Assembly (NCBI RefSeq): GCF_028858725.1
Contig: NC_084774.1
Coordinates: forward strand, 2,578,001-2,642,000
DNA length: 64,000 bases
DNA from: Colius striatus
Taxonomy: Eukaryota > Chordata > Aves > Coliiformes > Coliidae
Direction: 5' to 3'
Shown: positions 55,901 through 64,000 of the stretch, piece after piece
Layout: every line of letters begins with the position of its first letter
Position numbering within the stretch: the stretch's first letter is position 1
Position numbers and translations under genes: made by a program
Notes under the pieces: generated by a model
The model's database searches: none
What the model was told of the DNA's origin: nothing
The model's input: only the letters and a program-made list of their open reading frames with translations

Positions 55901-58900
55901 GGCCATGACTATGGCACATCTGAGGTACTGCTGAATACACATGCAAGTAATGACTCAGTTCTACTCACTGAGTTGTCTCCACACGAATCCAGAAGCTCCA
56001 GAATGACCACGAGAATGTTGGTTGCATCTGAAGGCAGCTCAGAGTACAGGTGCAGAGCGAGTGCTGTGGCAACACCACCTCTGAGACACTGTCAGAAACT
56101 GACTTGAGAAGGCAAAGCTCCTATTCATAGAATCATTGAGGTTGGAAAAGACCTTTGAGTCCAACCATTAACATAATGCTGCCAAATCCACCACTAAGTC
56201 ATGTCCCTCAGCACCACATCTCTATGTTAACAACATACAGAATAATATTGATATATCTGGTATGTATCTATATGATAATTAAGTTAATGGCAGTTTAAAA
56301 CAAGCAGAACTAAAGCACAAAAAACACAAACAGAACTGTAACTTCTGGTAGAAAACATGAACAAGAACTTCAATCATTTCATCATCTTCACTGCAGCTTT
56401 CTCCCACAACAAAAGAGCCAATTGCCAACTCTAGGCACACAAAGTTCACCTTTACACTTTTCAGCATTGACCTTTGACTTCTATACCACCAGTAGTCCCC
56501 CTAATCACAACCAACAAGCTCAAAGAAAGGCCTTTGTGACATATCTCCTCTTTCTATTGCACAAAAAAACAGGCTGAGATAGTCCAGATTAATTCTTTAA
56601 GCTACTCTTGGTTGGCCTGGAGTTATTACTGCACAGTGACCACTCTTGCCTCAAAAATGAGAAGACAAAGCAGAAGTGACCTTTCAAGTTCTCACACATT
56701 GCAGAACCACACTCTTACACCGAAGTCCATAAAGACGAAAGCCTGAATTATCTCATCTTGCACCTAGCTCTTCATTAAATATGTTTTGGGAAAAAAAAGT
56801 CCTACAACATTGCTTCTGCAGGGTTGATAAGAAATTGATTTCTTCCATTTATTCACTGACAGTTTAGCCTGTCTTATGCCAACACTGTTTTTCAGTTCTT
56901 CTTTCTCCTTTGAGTATATGCTTCTTTTTAGGAGATTCACACCCTCAGAATACTTTTTGTCACTTAATTACTATCATCTGTAGTATGAATATCTTCAATA
57001 TCTTCAGATCTCCATCCTAATCCATTGCAGAATAATGGTGCTTCAAAACAGAAAAGCCTACAAAAAAACACCACCAGAAAAACCTGTCATCAAGGAAGGA
57101 GAGCAAAGGATTTGGCAAGAGATTTTACTTGTTTTTTCTCTCCTCCCTCCAGACTAACAACACAACTATTTAAAGGCCACGAAACACCACACTGACCTCA
57201 TGTCCCTTTTCTGTCCTCCCCCAGATCCAACTTCTCTTGTCTGTGTACGTTCCCAAAAGCATCCTTCATTGCAACGATGGATTCAAGCTATTCTGTGTGT
57301 CAGCACCAAGTGTGTCAAAATGACCATAAAATCTCCCTACACTAAGGAGGAAGAGACGGCACAACTGCAAACAGACAGGTATTTCCTTATGTGCTTCTTC
57401 CATCTCTGCTGCCTGTAGTATATACACTGCAATACTTTCCAACCTATACCCTAAAAAACTCTGTTGTCATTCTCTTTGAATTTGCCACAAAGGTGTTCCC
57501 CACCCTTTAGAAAACACGTCTGTGAAGGGCCTGAAAACCCCTGTAACTCCATAAGCCGTTGATTCTCCCACAGGTCAGCGTATTTATTTTCTCCAAATCA
57601 AATGAATAGTTCCAACAACTTTTAAATAAATTTGACCAAACTAAGGCAGAGAGAAGTGCTCTGAGCAAAAACCTCTCAGATGAAAAACCCAGAGTAAATT
57701 TAACAGCTGCTGGAGCACAAACTGAGTTGCATTTACTCGTAAGCAGATAAAGTGGAGTTATCACGATCAAGTGGAACTTGGAAACTGGGGTTACAAATGG
57801 CACGTGTCCTGGTCAGCAGAGCACAAGTGTGAGACTGGAGTGACTGCAAGAGGCAGCACCAGGACAGAGGAGCAGCCAGTCCCAGCATGTTAGCAGTCTG
57901 TTCATTTGCAGGCCCTTCACCAACAGGGCTTTTATATGTACCTGATGCAGCAGCAGAGGGATTTGAGGACCACAAAAGGCTTAAACCACTGTTTTTACCT
58001 TTGCACGCGTGGGCTGCTCAAAATCATTCAAGACAACAGGTTCTTACTACCTCTTCAAGACTCAGCAAGAGCAGCAGGAAGGGTACATCCTACACCACCA
58101 CCTTTTGTCTGGCACAGAACCTTTACAGGGGTTCCTCTCACAATAAAAGAATTAAAGGGCGACACATTGTATTCACTACAGCCACTGCACTGCCAATAGC
58201 TGGCATTTCATAGAGGTGTAACACTACCTACAGCCTGATATTTGGATTTATATTACACTGGTTTATTGATTTGTTTAAACCAAAGCATTTTTGGTTTCAG
58301 AAATCTTACTCTTGTTTCTGCTTGAAGTTATTTTTACTGGCACAACTGAGGATTAATTTTAACAGAAGCAGCAGAAGCTATTCATCAGAAAGAAAATACT
58401 GCTTTGCACACTCTCCTTTCTGCACCTGGTACCCAAATATCACCTTCTCATCCAAAGAAACAGCATGACATAGAGCTGGCCTTGCAAGGAAGACATGCCA
58501 TTTGTAATTTTTAAGACAATAATCCAGTGTCAGTTACCCAAAGGGAGAGGTAACTCCCTTTGTTAAGGGAGTTAAAAGCTCCAGTCCGTTTGTGTAGTAC
58601 ATGTGGTGTTATACATGTAATTCTTCAGATATACTTGAAAGGCTTCAGAGATGCATCTAGTTTGCTCAGGATGCTTTTACATACACACCATTATCGCTGA
58701 CATAAGTGACTACTACACTTGTTTTTCAAAACCTTGAAACAGACTCAACCCTCAAAACCAATTCTGATTTACAGACTAAGAATGGGGAAGGCTGCAGGGC
58801 TCAGATTTAACTGTTTGACAGCAAACCCTTTACATCAATAACGTGTCTCATATCCTTAACAGCTGAACTGAAATCTCAGATTAGCTTAAGAATGGAATTA

Positions 58901-61900
58901 TCTACTCACAGTTTTATTTTGCTCTTTTTCACACAAGCTCAGCGCTGAAGTTCCCAAATCACAAACATTCCTCATTACATCAGGGCATCACTTGACTGTT
59001 TTTAGTAGAAGCTAAAGCATGAAAGTTTGGTCTCAACCTTTCAACTTCAATCCTAATGACACTTCACTGGTGTTAATGCTGATGTGCTTTTCACTGGGGA
59101 TGTACATTCTGCTACTAGCTTATGGGTTACTCAGAGACTAATTAGCTATACACCACCACTCTGCATACACATCTCACGTCCCAAAAGCACTCAAGTCCCT
59201 AGATGAAAAGGGCTCTAAGTGCTATAAAACCCACTCAATTTATTCCATGATACTAGACCTGTAGCACTGGACAGAAGACTGTCTCTGCTGCAGCGTGGGA
59301 AAGTAGTAGGGGAATCCTAGGCAAATAATTAGTAGTATTAAACAACTCTGCCTACCCTCCTTAAAGAAAGGTGTTCCTCCACATTCAGTCAATGAACTGC
59401 CAGCATCTGATTTGACTTTAAAGACTCTCCTTGCTTTTGAAGCTCATTGCATTAGTGTTCCTCATGAACACCATCATTTTCACTTTCAAGCTGAGACTCC
59501 TGTTCAAACCAGCAAAGGCTTTTCACATTCCATATCCATCCTCCCATCAAAAGCAGCAGAAATTCTTTAGTTATATTGCTGAAAACAAAAGTTTCATAAA
59601 AAGCTCACATGACAGAGCACACTCTGGCAAATGCCACCCTAGCAAGGTCACTAAGCAAACAGGTGCTATGCAGAGCCTTCAAGTATCACTGACAGCAGTT
59701 CTGTGAATTTTACAAGGCACATCAAAATTACCTAAAGGGAATTCCAGAAGCAGTTTAGGCTCTGACTATATTGCTATTTTCCTCACCAAACCTGCCTTCA
59801 TTTCTAACTGACTAGAAAGCATTTCTGAGCTTCCTACTGTCAGACAGGGCAAAGCTACTTCCCCAGAGTCACATTTAAGGGGAAACAGTTGAAATTAAAA
59901 GAATTGTTTGTAACTATGAAATAGCAGCTGGAAGCTCCACCTACCTTCAGATGGCCAGAGACCAGAGCGATACCATCCTAACCGACCCTCTGGTTAACAA
60001 CAGCGGAACTACAATATGATGAGCTCCAAAAGTCAACAGCCTTCCAGAAGCAGTGACAGGTCCAAAAAACCAGACTATGCAAACCAAGAGCTTTCAGCAT
60101 CATCAATTCAGTTCCTGCTTGCCCTGTGCAAGCCTTGCAAGTCCTACATTTTCAGTTTTAGACTTCATAGGGAAAATGTAGTGCCTCAACCACGTACCAT
60201 AAAGGCAATCCCCACTCTGCCCCTTGAAGTCATCCTGGTTGTGATACATTACCAACTGAATGAGGAATCAGTCTAGTTCATTATGAGCAATAGTTGGGGG
60301 AAAAACAGTACAGCAGGTGTGAGAGCAGTAAATACAAAGTTCCAAAACTGATCTCGTGGAAATCAGACTCAAGTTAAAAGGAAATATATTCACTGTCTCT
60401 GAAAGTTTATTTAATGTATTTGGGGAATAACTGGTAAGACCATTTGAACTTAAGGCTGTAGACACAAGAGGTTACCAGAGCAGAACAGCCAAGGGAGTAA
60501 GCTTTGACTTCGCAGAAGCAGCAAAGGAACTCAGGGTCAGAATTTATCTGGTTGCCTCTCTCCTAAGCTGCTGCGTTGTGAATACATAAATAAAACCAGA
60601 AGAATGACTAACAAAGCTGCAGAGTGAGCACCAGTGAGGGGAAAAAGTCACAGTTAAACCATCTGACACTCTCCTTCAGCCTTCAGATACGGAAAAGGAA
60701 TGCCTTTAGAGTCGCTCTTCTTACGTACAGCATTTGTAGTCAGGAGTGAAAAGCATACAACCCAGGAAGGTTTGTCACTGCACAAACACCACCCAAACAT
60801 TCCACATGCTAACAAAGCTCTGAGAACATTACTGCAAAAGCCATCTGTATAGAAAATAAATGGCAGTACACCTACCTGATCCTACAGCAGGGAGAGAGGA
60901 CCAAAGTTCAGCACGCAGCCACACAGCTGAAATCAAATGCACCCTACCAACTAACACATTTCCATTTAATGGGAAAGCCAAAGCTGTCAACCACAAGCAT
61001 GTTGTCACTGTCAAGAATGGATAGGAAGAAAACCTCCCTGAGGTTACTCTTCCTGCAGAAGCATTTCACAGTTTCACTTCTTCTCCCACCACAAGGAAGA
61101 GTCATTTGCTCTGTACACAAAACCTATCTCAGTTTTCCCCAAACCACGAAAGAGCATGCAGCCACAGAACAGAGGGAGCATCCACAAACCTGCAAAAGGG
61201 CAAAGGACAATCAAATGTATTTGGCAACAACACTTCCAAGCCTGAGGCACTGCTTCTGAAAAATCTCTCACAGCAGCAGAATTCAGGGTTTTTTTTCCTT
61301 TTAAAGACCTGCACAGTATCTAAAGAAGCAAACAGACAGAATTCATATCTCTCGACTCAAACTAAATGTTCCCCAATTTACCAGGTCCGGTTTCAAAACT
61401 GCTTTCTTCCAACCAATTAACCTTGTCAAAGGCAAAAACTAGTGTTTCCCTGCATTCCAGTCTGTATTAAACAGGAATTACATCCTTTGCTCCAGGGTCT
61501 AGTCTATCTATCTGGTTACTCATCCTAAAACAACTGCTCCTAGCAGTCCATTGTCCCACCAGAGACTTCAAGGCAGCTGTTTCCGTTTAGCAGATCAGGT
61601 GGCCACCAGCTCAGAGGCTGCACTGCTGAACACCATGCCGAGCACTGACAGCATTCATGGCAGGGAGCAGCAGCTCTGGAACCACCAAGCAGGAAGAATA
61701 AAAATCCAGAAACTGAAATTGTTACTTACAGTTACCTCACCACTGGTGGAACTACATAACTGAAAACATTTTCCCACCTGGAGTCTGCAGTTTTTAATGC
61801 ACCAGAACAGCAAAACAGGCTGATAATTTCACACAGTATAGGCAACAACTTCAAGGACAGTCTGAGCAAAACAGCAGTTGACCAGCACGTACATTCTTTA

Positions 61901-64000
61901 TAAGGCAGACCTTCAAGGTCAACTGGCACACAACTACAGCCTTCATTTCTGCATTGATCTTCCTCTCCACTCACAACAAAGAGCACGGACATTCAAGGAA
62001 AACACTAAATGCTATGAAAGGAACAGTACTCAGAAAAAAAAAAGGACCTATCACTCAGTTCTCTTTAAAGCTACAAAGTCTGAAATCTCTCATAAATCTC
62101 CATGTAGGACATGGCAACAATTCATCAGTTTGGAACTGGCTTCAGTGCCCTCCATGACATTATGGAACTGACTTAAAGTTCAACTGTGACATTTACATGG
62201 AACTGCTTGAAAACCAGGACCCCTTGAAGTCACACTTTGATCTAATCATTGCAGTTCTTCCACACAGGCCAAGAGTTTACAATTGAATCACTTATTACAG
62301 TCATACTTTTGTGAATGGGACAATAAAAATATGTTTGTTGCAACTGCATCGTGAATGTAACACTCCACCTCATCATTTCTTACAAATGGTACTGAAGACA
62401 CCAGCACCTGAGCAACTGCTAAAGACAGCAACTTAGCGAGTTAAAGAAACACAAGTACCTTCTTTCCACAACTCGAAGAAAGTGGGACATCAGTGTCACC
62501 GACTGTACTGCTCCAACGAGGCTAAGCCAGATGTCAGCTCCTGACACACACAGCATCGAGGCCGAAACAACTGCACAGCTGTTTCTGAGCAGCATCCAGC
62601 AGCTGGTTCTTTCTGTGCTACCTCCCATCGGCAGCCAGCCATGAAGCATATGTGCAAGGGCAGTTACATACCTTTCACATTGGAGATGGGACCTCAGAGG
62701 TCCTACCCCTTATTTTTCAGGCTGTTCACAAATACAAGCACGTGCCAAGTAAGCAATTTGATCAAACCTAGCCACATAGCCTGTTAATACAGGGGCATCC
62801 TTCATCAGGTAGCATGACACGCAGTTTAAGGTTGCTTCCAACACGAAAGCCAGTCAATTCAAAACATTATATTTGCAAGTGACACGATAATGAACTTGTG
62901 TGTATACACTTTAAGGATCAATCATAACTACTGGGGATGGCAGCTTTAGTTTGTAGCGCAGACAGAAATTCCTAATATGCTACAACTTCCTATTATTTCC
63001 AAGAGCCTATCATCAAGGAAGAGGGAGTATTTACTAATTTGCTACTAACTTATGCTGAAAGATATGGAGCATCAACTGTTAAGCAAGAGTCCCTTCCCCA
63101 CCCCAAATCCTCCACTTCAGCATTCCATCCATGTCATTGTTCTCACCACCAATGGCTTTTTGTATTGGTTTGAAGGGTTGTTTGAGGTTTTTTTAGGTAA
63201 ACATTTAGACCACACAGAATAGCAAGACTCAGAAAACGAAAGGTTTCCAAGCCAAACCTCCACTTTTAGAAAGTCCAAAGGAACAGACACACGAGCATGT
63301 TTTGTAGAATATGCCACATCTAACAAACACTAACAACCCTGTATCCATTCCCAAGAGGATCGAGACATGAAGTCAAAAGTAACACAAAACTGTGTATCTA
63401 ATTCCAGACACTGGTACTTTTAATTACATTGCACAACAAGGCAAGCATTGTTGTGATCCATTTGAACTTGAAAGAAACAGTTATCACCAGTTTCTGCAAG
63501 TCAGCACACACTAACATCTTAAATCGGTTCTGTGAACAATGAAGCCACATTTTCCTTTTCAGTAATTTTATTCTAATGTGAAACATGAAGAAACAAGCAC
63601 CCAAATAACTCCAATATAGTATGAAACTTTAATATAAGTTGTTTAAAAAACAAAGAGCAAAAGTTTAAAAATAAACTGAAAGGCTTGACTCCTAGTCACA
63701 TATCTTTCTGATACCAGCAAGAGTACTTTCAGACTTTCAAAGGAAAAAAAAAAACCCAAAGATCTGCTGTTGAAACATTACTCCCAAAGACTGTTGAAAT
63801 GCATAACATGAAGCTTCAGAGACAGACAGTTTTATTAACAGGAGGCTTAATTTTAAACAGTATATACAAATCACATGACTTTTCCAAAGTTGGGACCACC
63901 TAATCATCTGTCAAAAACAAAGTTATGCTAATGAGTTACAGAAGCATCTGTGTAATGTGACCGCCTCTTTATTGAAGTACACCTTCATACAGTCCTTCCA
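50000..64000. other. Fourteen kb with no gene found
   Basis: AT-richer single-copy DNA. No open frame resembles a known protein, and none is long enough for the intronless RBM12 coding exon expected upstream of CPNE1. One CR1 end is at 56130. Several minus-strand AATAAA motifs (near 63560, 63826 and 63968) in the last 500 bp could belong to the 3' UTR of a minus-strand gene lying beyond the window. This is a guess from position only. Confidence 0.4.
56130..56232 (-). mobile_element. CR1 3'-end fragment
   Basis: TCATAGAATCATTGAGGTTG then AAAAGACCTTTGAGTCCAAC, a CR1 terminus in antisense. Confidence 0.85.

Noticed and set aside
58530-58575. Small inverted repeat (GGTAACTCCCTTTGTTAAGG)
   Set aside because: Short, imperfect and AT-context. 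It is no more than expected by chance in 14 kb.

Overview
This is vertebrate nuclear DNA, almost certainly from a bird. It is littered with 3' fragments of CR1 LINEs (the commonest avian retrotransposon), has compact introns, and carries the CPNE1-FER1L4 neighbourhood that sits on human 20q11 and, as I recall, chicken chromosome 20. Genes are split into exons with GT/AG borders. I assembled exon chains by matching phase by hand, so exon borders are inferred from sequence, not from transcripts.

Layout, left to right. 1-531 (-): the 5' part of a RING-finger gene, with a CRE/GC-box promoter behind it. 1.2-2.9 kb: minisatellites, an endogenous retrovirus envelope fossil and a CR1. 2.9-6.3 kb (+): a truncated maestro-HEAT (MROH) gene. 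6.3-6.9 kb (+): a broken TSSK-type kinase. 7.2-9.0 kb (+): an orphan last exon and 3' UTR of CPNE1. 10.6-14.1 kb (+): a SPOC-domain gene lacking its 5' half. 14.6-15.3 kb: a CpG-rich stretch. 16.0-21.9 kb (-): a complete-looking MROH gene (12 exons, 617 codons from the chosen ATG). 23.7-29.3 kb (-): the fuller SPOC gene, with a TFIIS-middle domain and a SPOC domain (PHF3/DIDO1/SPOCD1 class). 32.0-33.3 kb (-): only the first three exons of FER1L4. 34.2-49.7 kb (-): all 15 coding exons of CPNE1 (534 codons plus stop). 50-64 kb: AT-richer non-coding DNA in which I see no gene.

The striking feature is two interlocked inverted duplications. The SPOC/CPNE1-end block at 7.25-14.55 kb is repeated in reverse at 23.19-35.22 kb. 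The MROH block at 3.24-6.28 kb is repeated in reverse at 18.32-21.96 kb. In each pair the minus-strand copy, nearer CPNE1, is fuller and the plus-strand copy is decayed. The arms differ by large indels, a coding minisatellite and many point differences, so a simple assembly duplication is unlikely, though it should be tested. An approximately 31-bp minisatellite has spread through the MROH introns and flanks.

CPNE1 is a conserved housekeeping gene. The rest (RING, MROH, TSSK-like and TFIIS-M/SPOC genes, with CRE and RFX X-box motifs nearby) looks like a lineage-specific, possibly germline-expressed amplicon that grew beside CPNE1 and cut off FER1L4. That functional reading is inference.
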